Positions 45,112 to 55,158 of a stretch of 64,000 bases of DNA are shown here, piece after piece; position 1 is the stretch's first letter, and every line of letters starts with the position of its first letter. A program made the position numbers and the translations under genes. Origin of the DNA: Erythrobacter longus (GTDB lineage: Bacteria; Pseudomonadota; Alphaproteobacteria; Sphingomonadales; Sphingomonadaceae); the NCBI RefSeq assembly GCF_000715015.1, contig NZ_JMIW01000006.1, positions 157,001 through 221,000 on the forward strand, read 5' to 3'. Under the pieces are notes generated by a model. The model did not search any database, was not told where the DNA came from, and worked only from the letters and a program-made list of their open reading frames with translations.

Positions 45112-45336
45112 ATTGGGTTTTGAAAACCGTTTGTTTTTCTCACGGCAATTGACCGCATGGCACGCCATGGACTGGCAATCGCGCGGGGTTTTGTCGTCAT
45201 CATCGCCAAGGGGGATCGTAATCTCCCCGCCATTGCAAAGAGACATGGTCAGGCTGCGCCCAGGCTCGCCTTTGTTCGGAGACAAAGGCCCAATCGCCAT
45301 TGAGACAACCGCCAAAACGCTGAATATTCGGATCAT
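45103..45336 (-). CDS. Small exported protein after ccoS
   Basis: This 77-residue protein starts with a signal-like helix (MIRIFSVLAVVSMAIGPLSP), has acidic DDDD in the middle and a Cys-rich end (CQSMACHAVNCREKNKR). I do not recognise the family. Its ATG overlaps the ccoS stop by 4 bp, so it is co-translated with the cbb3 assembly genes; a role with haem or copper during oxidase assembly is only a guess. Confidence 0.6.
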   Translation of the reverse strand: MIRIFSVLAVVSMAIGPLSPNKGEPGRSLTMSLCNGGEITIPLGDDDDKTPRDCQSMACHAVNCREKNKRFSKPNLI

Positions 45337-45485
45337 GCGTCCTCTTCTTCATCGTCGATCAGGATGCGGTGCGCGGCGCCGTCCATGTCATCATACTGGC
45401 CGCTGCGCATCGACCACAGGAACGCGGCAAGGCCGGCAAGCCCCATGAACAAGGCAATGGGGATGAGGAATGCAAGTCCGGTCAT
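45333..45485 (-). CDS. ccoS: cbb3 oxidase assembly protein CcoS
   Basis: This 50-residue protein has one TM helix (LAFLIPIALFMGLAGLAAFL) followed by WSMRSGQYDDMDGAAHRILI, the typical CcoS sequence. CcoS is needed for haem and copper insertion into the catalytic subunit. The start overlaps the ccoI stop and the stop overlaps the next small gene, each by 4 bp. Confidence 0.93.
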   Translation of the reverse strand: MTGLAFLIPIALFMGLAGLAAFLWSMRSGQYDDMDGAAHRILIDDEEEDA

Positions 45486-47620
45486 TGATGTGGTTCCTTA
45501 GCGCTTCGGGCAAGCCGTAGCGAATTGGCGACCACGACAAGGCTGCTCAACGACATTGCAATCGCAGCAATCAGCGGCGTGACATAGCCAAACAGCGCAA
45601 GCGGGATCGCCAGCACATTGTAGACTATGGCAAAGCCGAAGTTTTGGCGAACGACCGCCATCGTGCGGCGCGCAACGCGGACAGCAAGGGCGACAGGCAT
45701 CAGTTTCTCACCCACAAACACCGCATCAGCGGCCTGTTGGCTCGCGTCACTGGCTGTACCCGGCGCAATCGAAGCATGGGCCGCGGCAAGCGCTGGCCCA
45801 TCGTTAAGACCATCGCCGATCATAAGCGGCTTGTGACCATCAGCGCGCAGCTTTTCAAGGATCGCGAGCTTTCCCTGCGGGCTGACTTCGGCGTTTGCCG
45901 GGATGCGCAATTGGCGGGAAACGGCTTCGACAGAACGCACACCATCACCGGAGATAATGCTCGATTTGATCCCGAAGCTTTGCAGCCCATCGATGGTTTC
46001 GTGCACATCAGCGCGCAGCAAATCGTTGAAGGTGATGGTGGCAATTTCATCGCCAATCCGCAAACGCGTGGCCAGAATGCCGGGGTCGTCATCAGGCCGC
46101 TCAAGCGCTACAGATTTGCCATTCCATAGGCCAAACACACCCCTCCCACCTTGTTCCGTAGCGTTCTCTAACCTTGCCGGCTCAACCCCGTCGAAACGCA
46201 GAGCCTTGGCAAGGCCTTGGCTCAGCGGGTGGCGGCTCACTTGTGCAAGGGCCAAGGCGACGCTGCGCTGCGTGTCATCCAAATCGGATACATTCGCACG
46301 CGGTTCGCCCAAGGTGAGCGTGCCGGTTTTGTCGAACATGGCGACATCCACCTCGGCCAAGCGCTCCAACGCGCTGCCGTCTTTCACCAGAAGCCCGCGT
46401 TTGAGAAGCGCGCCGGAGGCCACAACCTGCGCCGTTGGCACGGCCAATCCCATGGCGCACGGGCAGGTGATGATAAGCACCGCAATCGCAATCACGAGGG
46501 ATTGATACCAACCAGCGCCTGCGATCATCCAACCCGCAAACGCCAAGAGTGCAAGAGTATGGACGACGGGCGCGTAAGCGCGGGAGGCGCGATCTGCGAT
46601 ACGGACGTAATGGCTGCGCGATTGGCCCGCCTCATCCATCAGCCGCGAGATTTCAGCAAGCGCTGTATCGTCAGCAGTGCGGGTGAGGCGCATCCGGAAC
46701 GGATCACCCAGATTGATCGCACCTGCGTGGACGATTGACCCTTCGGTGATTGCCTCTGGGGTGCTTTCGCCCGTCAGCATGGCATTGTCGATGGTGCTGA
46801 TCCCGCTTTCCACCTCGCCATCGGCGGCCAAAGTCTCCCCAGCGGCCACCTGCACAAGCATTCCGGGCTCTAGCGCATTGGCCGCCACGCGGCGTGTGCT
46901 GCCTTGGGGATCGATGACGCTTGCCGATTTACCCATCCGCCCCAACAGCGCGCCGATGCCTGCCCGCGTGCGGGTGCGCATTTCAGCATCAAGCGCGCGT
47001 CCCGCAAGCAGGAAGAACAGCAGCATCACTGCGCTTTCAAAATAGGCATGCGCGCCGCCGGTCACAGTTTCATAGACGCTAAGCGCGGTGGCGAGGAGCA
47101 CGCCGATAGAGATCGGCACGTCCATATTGGTGCGCCTGTATTTGAGCGCCATCCATGCACTGGCAAAAAACGGGCGGCCAGAATAAGCGATCACCGGAAG
47201 AGCGATCAGCGCGGACAGCCAGTGGAACAGCTCGCGCGTTGCGCCTTCGGCCCCTGACCAGATGCTGACCGACAAGAGCATGACATTCATCATGCCAAAA
47301 CCTGCAACGCCTAGCGCGCGCATCAATTGCTTGCGTTCTGCCGTCTCTAGCCCAAGCGGATTGTCGCTGACTGCCTGCGCTTCGAAGCCAAGTTCTTGGA
47401 GCGCTTTGGCGAGCGCCTCTTCATCGACGCTTGCATCGTGTTCGACGGCGACGCGCTTGGCCGAGAAATTGACCCGCGCGGCGATTACTCCGTCCACTTT
47501 GGGAAGCTCGCGCTCTATCTTTGCTATGCACCCTGCACAGCGCATCCCCGGCACGGTAAAACGTGTGCCGCGAGGCGCATCGTTTTCAGGAACGGCAAGA
47601 GAAGGCGCAGGTGCGTTCAC
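45482..47620 (-). CDS. ccoI: cbb3-associated copper-translocating P-type ATPase
   Basis: This 712-residue ATPase has an N-terminal HMA domain (MRCAGCIAKIE), eight TM helices, the copper CPC motif (IITCPCAMGLAVPTAQVV), the phosphorylation site DKTGTLT and hinge GDGLNDGPALAAA. It supplies copper for the CuB centre of cbb3. It starts with GTG at 47620, 1 bp before the fixH stop codon end, and has GGAAAACGAG upstream. Confidence 0.93.
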   Translation of the reverse strand: MNAPAPSLAVPENDAPRGTRFTVPGMRCAGCIAKIERELPKVDGVIAARVNFSAKRVAVEHDASVDEEALAKALQELGFEAQAVSDNPLGLETAERKQLMRALGVAGFGMMNVMLLSVSIWSGAEGATRELFHWLSALIALPVIAYSGRPFFASAWMALKYRRTNMDVPISIGVLLATALSVYETVTGGAHAYFESAVMLLFFLLAGRALDAEMRTRTRAGIGALLGRMGKSASVIDPQGSTRRVAANALEPGMLVQVAAGETLAADGEVESGISTIDNAMLTGESTPEAITEGSIVHAGAINLGDPFRMRLTRTADDTALAEISRLMDEAGQSRSHYVRIADRASRAYAPVVHTLALLAFAGWMIAGAGWYQSLVIAIAVLIITCPCAMGLAVPTAQVVASGALLKRGLLVKDGSALERLAEVDVAMFDKTGTLTLGEPRANVSDLDDTQRSVALALAQVSRHPLSQGLAKALRFDGVEPARLENATEQGGRGVFGLWNGKSVALERPDDDPGILATRLRIGDEIATITFNDLLRADVHETIDGLQSFGIKSSIISGDGVRSVEAVSRQLRIPANAEVSPQGKLAILEKLRADGHKPLMIGDGLNDGPALAAAHASIAPGTASDASQQAADAVFVGEKLMPVALAVRVARRTMAVVRQNFGFAIVYNVLAIPLALFGYVTPLIAAIAMSLSSLVVVANSLRLARSAKEPHQ

Positions 47621-48076
47621 TTAAAGCTCGTTTTCCTTGGCCCATTTTTGGGCGCCACTTTCAATAAAAAGCCGGGCTGTCCAACGCCCATCTGAAACCG
47701 GCTTGGTAGAGCGGAAGGTGCCGTCACCCTGCGATGTGAAGCCGAGATTTGCATATTCATGTTCGCCAATGGGGCGGCGCAATTCTGCCGTTACCTGCGC
47801 CCCTTCAGGCACGCCATTTGTGGTCACCACCACGAAGCCGGCCTCATCGCGCATCATCTCGGCTTCCCAGCCAAGCGCCTTGGAGGCCTCGGCCTGCGCA
47901 AGCCAGTCGTTATACTTTTGGCTTGCGACATAGGAGTTTTCGACCACCACGCCGTGAAATCCACCAGTGGCAAAGCTAGCCATGGTGAAATTCACAGCAG
48001 CAACGATGCCAAAGCCCACTACCAAGACGGCTGTCATGTGGCGTCCGGTAAAGCCTTTTCGGGTTTTGCTAGCCAC
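47621..48076 (-). CDS. ccoH: FixH/CcoH family protein
   Basis: This 151-residue protein has one N-terminal TM helix (VLVVGFGIVAAVNFTMASFA) and the periplasmic FixH domain (ENSYVASQKYNDWLAQAEAS, GWEAEMM). It takes part in cbb3 assembly. It starts with GTG at 48076, overlapping the ccoG stop by 1 bp. Confidence 0.9.
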   Translation of the reverse strand: MASKTRKGFTGRHMTAVLVVGFGIVAAVNFTMASFATGGFHGVVVENSYVASQKYNDWLAQAEASKALGWEAEMMRDEAGFVVVTTNGVPEGAQVTAELRRPIGEHEYANLGFTSQGDGTFRSTKPVSDGRWTARLFIESGAQKWAKENEL

Positions 48077-49632
48077 TATAAATCTCCGGGAAGTGTGAAT
48101 TTGGTGTCGGCGCTGTCCTTTTCGCCCTGGGAATCGAGCGCGGTCACTTCGAAAGCAAACTCGCCTGCCTCAGTCCCGTTGGGGATGACAACATAAGCGC
48201 GCACAATGCGGGTTTCGTCGGCGTTGACCGGGATCGTTTGGCTCTCGGCAGCTCCTTCGCGGCCGATTTGGTCGGTCCACATGACGCTTCCCTCTGGCAA
48301 TCCGACAAGCGTCACCCGCATATCGCGCGGTCGTGCTTCCATATTGCGCAGGCGCAAAGTGAAGGAGTTGCGGACCGAACCATCCTTCATCAACATGAAG
48401 GGCGGATTGCGATCAGGCGAAACAGTGATGTCGGTGTGCGAGCGCGTGCCAAGCGCAAACAGCAAGCCTGCACCAATCGCAGCCCAGACGCCGAAATAGA
48501 TAAATATGCGAGGTCGCAGCAGCGCTTTCCAAGCAGGCGTTGCTGGCGCGCCGGCAGCTTCTGCTTCGCATTGGTCAAGCGTTGCATAGTCGATGAGCCC
48601 GCGTGGGCGTCCGATGTCTTTCATCACCTTGTCGCACGCATCAATGCAGAGCCCGCAGGTGATGCAGCCGATTTGCTGTCCTTCGCGAATATCAATGCCT
48701 GTGGGGCACACTGCAACGCATTGGAGGCAATCTACACAATCGCCATAGGCATCCGGGTTCTTGGCCGCTTTCTTGACGCTGCCTCGCTTTTCCCCGCGCC
48801 AATCCTTGTACGTGACGATCAGCGATTTTTCGTCGAGCATTGCGCCTTGAATGCGCGGCCATGGGCACATGTAAATGCACACCTGCTCGCGCATAAATCC
48901 GCCAAGCCAGAAGGTGGTGAAAGTGAGGATGGCAACGGTCGCATAGGCCACCATCGCTGCCTCACCGCGCCAAAATTCGTAAGTGAGGGTTGGCGCGTCG
49001 GCAAAATACATGATCCACGCGCCCCCCGTCCAAAAACTGATCAGGAGATAGACGCCCCACTTGCCAAGCCGCCGCGCGGTTTTGGAAGCGCCCCACGGGG
49101 CCTTATCCAGCTTGATCCGGGCGTTGCGATCACCATCAAAAAAGCGGTCGACATGCTGGAACACATCGGTCCAAACCGTTTGCGGGCAAGCATAGCCGCA
49201 CCATGCTCTGCCAACAGCAGTCGTCACCAGGAAAAGGCCAATCCCCGCCATGATGAGAAGGCCTGCCACAAAGTAAAATTCGTGGGGCCAGATCTCGATA
49301 TCGAACATGTAAAACCGGCGGTTCGCAAGGTCGATCAGCACCGCTTGATCGGGCGCATAAGGCCCCCGGTCCCAGCGTATCCATGGCGTTGCGTAATAGA
49401 TCGTAAGCGTAACCAGCATCACCAACCATTTGAAGCGGCGAAACGGCCCATCAATGCGCTTGTTGTGCACTGCCTTTCGCTCTTGATAGAGCTTTATTGG
49501 CGGCGGCGGCCCGGGCGAAGTGCGACGGGAGGCAGCGATGGCATCGGTTTCCACCGATCCCAAAGCGGCGCCCCAATCGCGCTTGGCATCAGCGCCCTTT
49601 TCGGGCGTGTCGAGGCTATCAACCTCGCTCAT
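48076..49632 (-). CDS. ccoG: cbb3 oxidase accessory protein CcoG
   Basis: This 518-residue membrane ferredoxin has several TM helices, two 4Fe-4S clusters (CVDCLQCVAVCPTG and CITCGLCIDACD) and a C-terminal Ig-like FixG domain. CcoG reduces copper for the assembly pathway. Start 49632 is chosen because MSEVDSLDTPEKG is family-typical; the longer frame upstream overlaps ccoP further and lacks family sequence. It overlaps the ccoP end by 14 bp. Confidence 0.92.
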   Translation of the reverse strand: MSEVDSLDTPEKGADAKRDWGAALGSVETDAIAASRRTSPGPPPPIKLYQERKAVHNKRIDGPFRRFKWLVMLVTLTIYYATPWIRWDRGPYAPDQAVLIDLANRRFYMFDIEIWPHEFYFVAGLLIMAGIGLFLVTTAVGRAWCGYACPQTVWTDVFQHVDRFFDGDRNARIKLDKAPWGASKTARRLGKWGVYLLISFWTGGAWIMYFADAPTLTYEFWRGEAAMVAYATVAILTFTTFWLGGFMREQVCIYMCPWPRIQGAMLDEKSLIVTYKDWRGEKRGSVKKAAKNPDAYGDCVDCLQCVAVCPTGIDIREGQQIGCITCGLCIDACDKVMKDIGRPRGLIDYATLDQCEAEAAGAPATPAWKALLRPRIFIYFGVWAAIGAGLLFALGTRSHTDITVSPDRNPPFMLMKDGSVRNSFTLRLRNMEARPRDMRVTLVGLPEGSVMWTDQIGREGAAESQTIPVNADETRIVRAYVVIPNGTEAGEFAFEVTALDSQGEKDSADTKFTLPGDL

Positions 49633-50587
49633 CGTCGCCACTCGTCTGCGTCGTGGCCACTTCATCTGCCGTTTCGGTTTCATCTTCGGCAGGCAGTTCA
49701 GGTGCCTCGGCTTCACCACCGCCACGTGAATGGACGTAAGCTGCCAGCATACGGATTGTCACCGGATCAAGCTTGTCGCTCCACCCTGGCATGACGCCAT
49801 GGCGCGGCGCGCGAATTTGCTGAGCGATGCTCGCTTTGTCCTTGCCGTAAAGCCAGATGGCATCGTTAAGCGCTGGCGCACCTTGAGCGCGGTCCCCTGC
49901 GCCATCCACGCCGTGGCAGGCCGAACAATTAGTCTCGAACAAGGCCGCGCCCGAGGCACTTCCTGGACCTTCGCCGCTAAGTGATAGAACGTGAGCGACC
50001 AACGCATCAATTTCGCTCTTCTGAAAGATTTCACCGAAGGCTGGCATGTAAGTCAGGCGGGTTTCGCCTGACCCTTCCCAGCGCACGCCGTGGGTCAAGG
50101 TGTATTCGATATCCGATAGCGTGCCACCCCAAAGCCAATCATCGTCATTGAGGTTGGGATACCCGTACTCCTCATATCCAGCAGCGCCCGCCCCGTGGCA
50201 TTGGACACAGTGCTGTTTGAAAGCGGCTTCACCTCCTACGATGGCTTGATTGAGGAGTTCAGGATCATTCGCAAGAGCATCCAGATCAGTTGCACCGATC
50301 CGTTCAAAAATCGCTGTTCGCGCTTGCTGTGCATCGGCCAACTCAGTTTGCAAGTCACCACGGCTGGACCAGCCGAACACACCTTCGGTTGCCTGCGAAA
50401 CCATCGGCCAAGCAGGGTACAAGATCACATAGACAAGCGCCCAAGCAATAGTTGCGTAAAAGGTCCACAGCCACCAGCGCGGCAAAGGTGTGTTCAGCTC
50501 TTCAATGCCATCCCATTCGTGGCCAACCAATTCGGTGCCAGTGGGTTCATCAATGCGCTTATTCGCGTTATTTGCATTCTCAGGCAT
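49619..50587 (-). CDS. ccoP: cbb3 oxidase subunit III (dihaem cytochrome c)
   Basis: This 322-residue protein has one TM helix (LWTFYATIAWALVYVILYPA) and two c-type haem motifs, CVQCH and CSACH, separated by about 90 residues, as in CcoP. It carries electrons to CcoO. The C-terminal 40 residues are acidic and outside the family core. Start 50587 gives a family-typical N-terminus and AGGA ribosome site. Confidence 0.95.
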   Translation of the reverse strand: MPENANNANKRIDEPTGTELVGHEWDGIEELNTPLPRWWLWTFYATIAWALVYVILYPAWPMVSQATEGVFGWSSRGDLQTELADAQQARTAIFERIGATDLDALANDPELLNQAIVGGEAAFKQHCVQCHGAGAAGYEEYGYPNLNDDDWLWGGTLSDIEYTLTHGVRWEGSGETRLTYMPAFGEIFQKSEIDALVAHVLSLSGEGPGSASGAALFETNCSACHGVDGAGDRAQGAPALNDAIWLYGKDKASIAQQIRAPRHGVMPGWSDKLDPVTIRMLAAYVHSRGGGEAEAPELPAEDETETADEVATTQTSGDDERG

Positions 50588-50741
50588 TATCGTCCTCCTG
50601 AAAAATTGAGTGTTTGGCCCGCTCCACGCCTTCGCGTGAGCGGGGGAGGAAGTGCCAACCGCAAAGCAGCAGATACAGACCAAAGATCACGACCAGCCCG
50701 TAGCTATCGGCAAAATGGCGCAGCGTTTCGTAAAAGCTCAT
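50580..50741 (-). CDS. ccoQ: cbb3 oxidase subunit IV
   Basis: This 53-residue single-TM protein ([20 protein letters not shown], then [18 protein letters not shown]) sits between ccoO and ccoP with 4-8 bp overlaps. It has the size and pattern of CcoQ, which stabilises the complex. It is too short for most automatic gene calls. Confidence 0.92.
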   Translation of the reverse strand: MSFYETLRHFADSYGLVVIFGLYLLLCGWHFLPRSREGVERAKHSIFQEDDNA

Positions 50742-51517
50742 CGGCCGCGCTCCTCTGCGAGTTCAGATTGTGCAGCAGCACTGTTCACATCGACCAGCGT
50801 GCCAAGCATCTGAAGGTAGGCAACCAGCGCATCCATCTCGGTAATCCGCGAAGGATCACCGTCGTAGTCGCGGATTTTGACCTTGGGATAGCGTTCCTCA
50901 AGATCGCCAGCGTCAGCATCCGGATTAGCCTGCGCCTCCAAGTCAGCCTCAGCCATTTCCACATCGGTTTCGCTGTAAGGCACGCCAACGCGCTGTAGCG
51001 CGGTCAGCTTGCCCGAGATCGTCGCGCTGTCGAGCGTGGTTTCAGCCAGAAAGCTGTAGCTTGGCATGATGCTTTGCGGGACCAGACTGCGCGGGTCCTT
51101 CAAATGCTGCACATGCCAGTCATCGGTATAACGACCGCCCACGCGAGCCAAGTCCGGCCCGGTGCGTTTCGACCCCCATTGGAAGGGGTGATCGAACATA
51201 CTCTCAGCTGCCAGAGAATAGTGACCATAACGCTCCACTTCATCACGGAACGGGCGGATCATCTGGCTGTGACAGGTGTAGCAGCCTTCGCGGATGTAGA
51301 TATCGCGCCCAGCTTGTTCGAGCGGGGTATAAGGTCGCATCCCTTCAACCTGCTCGATCGTGTTGTCGATCCAGAACAGTGGCGCGATTTCGACAATCCC
51401 GCCAATGGCGACAGTAGCCAAAGTGGCCGCTGCAAGCAGGGTGACGTTCTTCTCGATCTTCTTGTGGCCTTCAAAAACGCCCTGAGAAGAAGGAGTGTTG
51501 GGTGAGTTGGTGCTCAT
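50738..51517 (-). CDS. ccoO: cbb3 oxidase subunit II (monohaem cytochrome c)
   Basis: This 259-residue protein has an N-terminal TM helix and haem motif CYTCH in [20 protein letters not shown], typical of CcoO. It passes electrons from CcoP to CcoN. It is 12 bp after ccoN and overlaps ccoQ by 4 bp. An acidic insertion (residues about 205-225) is visible. Confidence 0.95.
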   Translation of the reverse strand: MSTNSPNTPSSQGVFEGHKKIEKNVTLLAAATLATVAIGGIVEIAPLFWIDNTIEQVEGMRPYTPLEQAGRDIYIREGCYTCHSQMIRPFRDEVERYGHYSLAAESMFDHPFQWGSKRTGPDLARVGGRYTDDWHVQHLKDPRSLVPQSIMPSYSFLAETTLDSATISGKLTALQRVGVPYSETDVEMAEADLEAQANPDADAGDLEERYPKVKIRDYDGDPSRITEMDALVAYLQMLGTLVDVNSAAAQSELAEERGR

Positions 51518-51529
51518 CGTATGGGCTCC

Positions 51530-53197
51530 TTATTCCGCAGGTTGAGCTTGAGGATTGGCGGGAAGCGGGCGGTCCGCCTCTTCGTCATATTCCATATCCG
51601 CCATCGGCGCTTCGTCGCGCTGATATCCGGCGATGGTCATCCAGATGTTGTAGGTCATGATGATCGCGCCGGAGAGGTACAAAAGACCCCCAAAGGCACG
51701 CATGAGATACATTGGATGAAGGGCGGCAACGGTGTCGATGAAGCTGTTCACCAGATAACCATCAGAGCCATATTCGCGCCACATGAGCCCTTGCGTTATT
51801 CCGGCTACCCACATGCTGGCGGCGTAAAAAACGATGCCAAGCGTCGCGAGCCAGAAGTGCCAGTTGATCATGCGAAGGGAGTAGAGCCGATCTTTCTTCC
51901 AAAGTTTGGGCACAAGGAAATAGACACACGCAAAGGTGATCATGCCGTTCCAACCAAGCGCGCCAGAGTGCACATGGCCAATTGTCCAATCGGTGTAGTG
52001 CGAGAGGCTGTTCACCGCCTTGATCGACAGCATCGGGCCTTCGAAGGTACTCATCCCGTAGAAAGCGAGCGCCATGACCATCATGCGGATGATCGGATCG
52101 GTGCGAACCTTGTCCCATGCGCCGTTCAGCGTCATCAGACCGTTGATCATCCCGCCCCAGCTGGGCATCCACAGCATGATCGAAAACACCATTCCCAGCG
52201 TCTGAGCCCAGTCAGGCAAAGCGGTGTAGTGAAGGTGGTGCGGACCTGCCCAGATATAGAGGAAGATCAATGACCAGAAGTGGATGATCGACAGCCGGTA
52301 GGAATACACCGGGCGGTTCGCCTGTTTGGGGACGAAGTAATACATCATCGCAAGGAAGCCTGCCGTGAGGAAGAACCCGACCGCATTGTGTCCATACCAC
52401 CACTGCGTCAGAGCATCCTGGACACCGGCAAAGGCTGAATAGCTGCGCGAACCAAGCAAGCTCACCGGCATGGCAAGGTTGTTCACCACATGCAGCATCG
52501 CCACAGTGATAATGAAAGCAAGGTAGAACCAGTTAGCCACATAAATGTGCGGCTCGCGGCGCTTCAGGATCGTTGCAACGAACACCGCAAGATACGCCAG
52601 CCAAACGACGGTCAACCACAGGTCAACATACCATTCAGGCTCTGCGTATTCTCTCGACTGGGTAACACCTAGCAGATAGCCGGTCGCCGCCAGAACGATG
52701 AAAAGCTGGTATCCCCAGAACACAAACCGCGCCGTGCCAGGCAATGCCAGCGTCGTGCGGCAGGTGCGTTGGACGACGTAGAAGCTCGTCGCGATCAAAG
52801 CATTGCCGCCAAAGGCAAAGATGACCGCGCTGGTGTGAAGGGGGCGGACCCGGCCAAAGGTGAACCAAGGCTCTAGGTTCAAAATCGGAAACGCCAATTG
52901 CAGAGCGATGAAGAGCCCGGCAAGCAATCCTGCAAGCCCCCAGAACATCGTCGCAATCACACCCCAGCGCACAACATCATCATCGTAACGCTCGGGCCCA
53001 GGAGGCATTTTGAATATGCTTTGTGCTTTCGCAAGCGGATCGAAGGTTGTCATCGTAGCCACAATCAGCAGCACAGCGACGCCCGCAATAAGGCCCATAT
53101 GGACCGCAAATCCGCTATCCTGCGCGCCCGCAATTCCAACAATGGCCAGCATAAGCACAATCGCCCATAACCCGACCCTACCAAGAGTTGATTCCAT
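51530..53197 (-). CDS. ccoN: cbb3 oxidase catalytic subunit I
   Basis: This 555-residue protein has about 12-14 TM helices and the haem-copper ligands: histidine in [15 protein letters not shown], the [20 protein letters not shown] active-site helix and a [20 protein letters not shown]-terminal segment. It is the catalytic core of the high-affinity oxidase and first in the ccoNOQP-GHIS order. An FNR-like box is centred about 61 bp upstream of the ATG. Confidence 0.95.
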   Translation of the reverse strand: MESTLGRVGLWAIVLMLAIVGIAGAQDSGFAVHMGLIAGVAVLLIVATMTTFDPLAKAQSIFKMPPGPERYDDDVVRWGVIATMFWGLAGLLAGLFIALQLAFPILNLEPWFTFGRVRPLHTSAVIFAFGGNALIATSFYVVQRTCRTTLALPGTARFVFWGYQLFIVLAATGYLLGVTQSREYAEPEWYVDLWLTVVWLAYLAVFVATILKRREPHIYVANWFYLAFIITVAMLHVVNNLAMPVSLLGSRSYSAFAGVQDALTQWWYGHNAVGFFLTAGFLAMMYYFVPKQANRPVYSYRLSIIHFWSLIFLYIWAGPHHLHYTALPDWAQTLGMVFSIMLWMPSWGGMINGLMTLNGAWDKVRTDPIIRMMVMALAFYGMSTFEGPMLSIKAVNSLSHYTDWTIGHVHSGALGWNGMITFACVYFLVPKLWKKDRLYSLRMINWHFWLATLGIVFYAASMWVAGITQGLMWREYGSDGYLVNSFIDTVAALHPMYLMRAFGGLLYLSGAIIMTYNIWMTIAGYQRDEAPMADMEYDEEADRPLPANPQAQPAE

Positions 53198-53251
53198 GAT
53201 ATTGATCCCTTTCGACCTCGCACCGATTAACGCTGTGAGGCAGTCCCGTAT

Positions 53252-53265
53252 TTGATCCGCATCAA
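53252..53265 (-). promoter_or_regulatory. FNR/FixK box before ccoN
   Basis: TTGAT-CCGC-ATCAA is a perfect match to the TTGAT-N4-ATCAA consensus, centred about 61 bp upstream of the ccoN start. This would place a typical -41.5 site with a transcript start about 20 bp before the ATG. Confidence 0.8.
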
Positions 53266-53426
53266 ACTGGCGCAGGAAACTCGCCAGTTTTCATCCCATA
53301 TTCGCTTCCCAAAAGTGTCTAGGCTTTTGGGAAGCAGATCCAATTCGCGTGTAAATTACCGTCCATAGTCGCACACATGTGTCCAATCAGATTGACACTA
53401 CCTAAGGCAAGTTCATCTGCAGTTCA

Positions 53427-53440
53427 TTGATTTAGGTCAA
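53427..53440 (-). promoter_or_regulatory. Second FNR/FixK-like box upstream of ccoN
   Basis: TTGAT-TTAG-GTCAA differs from the consensus in one base. It lies 175 bp upstream of the first box, just past the end of the regulator gene, and could be an auxiliary site. The 269-base gap holds nothing else recognised. Confidence 0.55.
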
Positions 53441-53466
53441 ATTTGAAAATAAATGATGCCGCCTGA

Positions 53467-54165
53467 TCATGCCGCTGCCAGAACATGGCCAGCACGCGCT
53501 TTCAAACCCTCCAGGTCAAGCAGGCGGATCCCTGAACGGCCCTGCGTCTCGATCAAGCCAAGAGAACGCAATTCGCTGAATTGGCGACTGACGGTTTCGA
53601 TCGTCAAACCAAGGCTGTCGCCGATATCTTTGCGTGACATGGGCAGGCTCATTTCCTGCTGATTTCCCTCAACCGCACCAACCCGGTCGTTCATCGTGAC
53701 AAGAAAGCTTGCCAGTTTCTCTTGCGCGGTCTTCCTGCCAAGCGCGACCGTCTTTTCCCGGCATCGCTCCAATGCGCGAAGTGCCCGGGTGAGCACTTCT
53801 GCCACCATTCCCGATTCCTCCTGAGCTAGCGCCAAAAATTTATCAGCAGGAAAATAAACCAGCTCACAATCCTCGAGCGCGCATAATGAATAAGCATGCG
53901 CGGTGCTCGACGGGATCGAAACAAGATCCCCAGCGAAATGGAAGGCAACCACCTGTTCGCGCCCCTGCGAGGCCTGCGCCACCAATTTTGTGCTGCCGCT
54001 TGCTACGAAGGCGATCTGGTCCTTGCCGTTGCCCCTGAACGGCGCGTCGCCCGCGCGGGCAGTGACAAACCGAGCAACCGATTGAAAGCGCAGGTGCGTT
54101 CCATCGGAAACGCCAAGCGGCAGCACTTCTACAGCAAAGCGTTCGAACAGCTCCGGAAAGGCCAT
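53467..54165 (-). CDS. FNR/FixK-type transcription regulator without Fe-S cysteines
   Basis: This 232-residue CRP/FNR protein has an N-terminal cyclic-nucleotide-like sensor barrel, dimer helix and a helix-turn-helix with the FNR DNA-contact pattern (RKDIGDSLGLTIETVSRQFS; E190 and S193-R194). It should therefore recognise TTGAT-N4-ATCAA, matching the boxes around. It has three cysteines only, C95, C100 and C135; the N-terminal Cys cluster of FNR is missing, so it is not a classical oxygen-sensing FNR and is more like FixK. A perfect box precedes its own gene. Confidence 0.87.
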   Translation of the reverse strand: MAFPELFERFAVEVLPLGVSDGTHLRFQSVARFVTARAGDAPFRGNGKDQIAFVASGSTKLVAQASQGREQVVAFHFAGDLVSIPSSTAHAYSLCALEDCELVYFPADKFLALAQEESGMVAEVLTRALRALERCREKTVALGRKTAQEKLASFLVTMNDRVGAVEGNQQEMSLPMSRKDIGDSLGLTIETVSRQFSELRSLGLIETQGRSGIRLLDLEGLKARAGHVLAAA

Positions 54166-54224
54166 GGATCAATCCCTTGTTTAATCTCAAGGCGTCTATG
54201 TGGGCCTCATGGGCGCAACCCACA

Positions 54225-54238
54225 TTGATTTAGATCAA
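54225..54238 (-). promoter_or_regulatory. FNR/FixK box before the regulator gene
   Basis: TTGAT-TTAG-ATCAA is a perfect consensus match centred about 66 bp upstream of the regulator ATG, so autoregulation is likely. It lies in the 301-base gap shared with ompW (start 54467), where nothing else was recognised except possible inverted CAGCAG/CTGCTG triplets. Confidence 0.75.
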
Positions 54239-54466
54239 TGCACGATCGTCTGACCCCAGCCATTTGACCGTCAGCAGCAAACATCCTGGGTCGCAATGGG
54301 CGGCCACTGCTGCTCATGGGAACAGAGCCAAGACAAATAAAGGTGGGAAGAAGCCGGCTTAGGCCAAACGGCCCTCCATCTGGCTGACGACAATTGTGTG
54401 TGATGCTGTTGTTATGCTGGGCGGAGCCCCCTCCAATTATTCAGGCTAAATCAGGGATTTGACGTA

Positions 54467-55138
54467 ATGAAGAAGACACTATTTTGCGCCGCAACTGCTG
54501 CAATGGCAATTGTAAGCTCACCTGCTATGGCCCAAGAGGCTGGCGATATTCAGCTCAAGGTTGTGGGTACGTTCGTCTCGCCAGATGGCGGAATTGAGGA
54601 AGTCGTAGTCGACGGAGTCGGCCTTCCAGCTGGCACCGATACGGCGGCCAACGACAACTTCGTGCCAACGATTGCGGTTGAGTATTTTGTATCGAAAAAC
54701 TTCTCTATCGAGACCATCGCAGGCACTACGCAGCACGACGTTGATGCCGTATCAGGTCTCCCGGCTGGCACCGAAGTCGTCTCCAACGCCCTTCTGTTGC
54801 CTGCGACCTTCACCGCAAAGGCCCACTTCGACCTTGGCGGGGTAAAGCCATATGTCGGTGCTGGCGGTGCTTATTTTATTTGGCTCAGAGACAGTGCAGG
54901 TGGAGGAATTGTCCCGTTGGGCGCGACCGACGCTGATCTTTCGAACGAACTAGGCTTCGTTCTGCAAGCTGGTGTCGATATTCCAGTGAACGATAGTGGA
55001 TTTGGCGTGACCCTTGATGCGAAGCGCTATTTCATCGACACAACGCTTCAGGTGCGCGCAGGCGACACTCTTGTGCTTGAGACCGACCACAAGCTCGATC
55101 CGTGGGTGCTCAGCGCCGGAGTCAGCTATCGGTTCTAG
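54467..55138 (+). CDS. ompW: OmpW family outer-membrane protein
   Basis: This 223-residue protein has a signal peptide (MKKTLFCAATAAMAIVSSPA, then MAQ), eight-strand barrel-type alternation and the family features LLLPATFTAKAHFDL, VKPYVGAGGAYF and the end WVLSAGVSYRF. OmpW channels pass small hydrophobic compounds, and in many bacteria they respond to oxygen via FNR. Here an FNR-like box lies 230 bp upstream, nearer the divergent regulator. Confidence 0.88.
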   Translation: MKKTLFCAATAAMAIVSSPAMAQEAGDIQLKVVGTFVSPDGGIEEVVVDGVGLPAGTDTAANDNFVPTIAVEYFVSKNFSIETIAGTTQHDVDAVSGLPAGTEVVSNALLLPATFTAKAHFDLGGVKPYVGAGGAYFIWLRDSAGGGIVPLGATDADLSNELGFVLQAGVDIPVNDSGFGVTLDAKRYFIDTTLQVRAGDTLVLETDHKLDPWVLSAGVSYRF

Positions 55139-55158
55139 TATGCAATAGGGGGAGAGGA

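Noticed and set aside
48238-49794. Open plus-strand frame opposite ccoG
   Set aside because: The ccoG frame carries clear ferredoxin motifs; the antisense frame is low in any recognisable motif.
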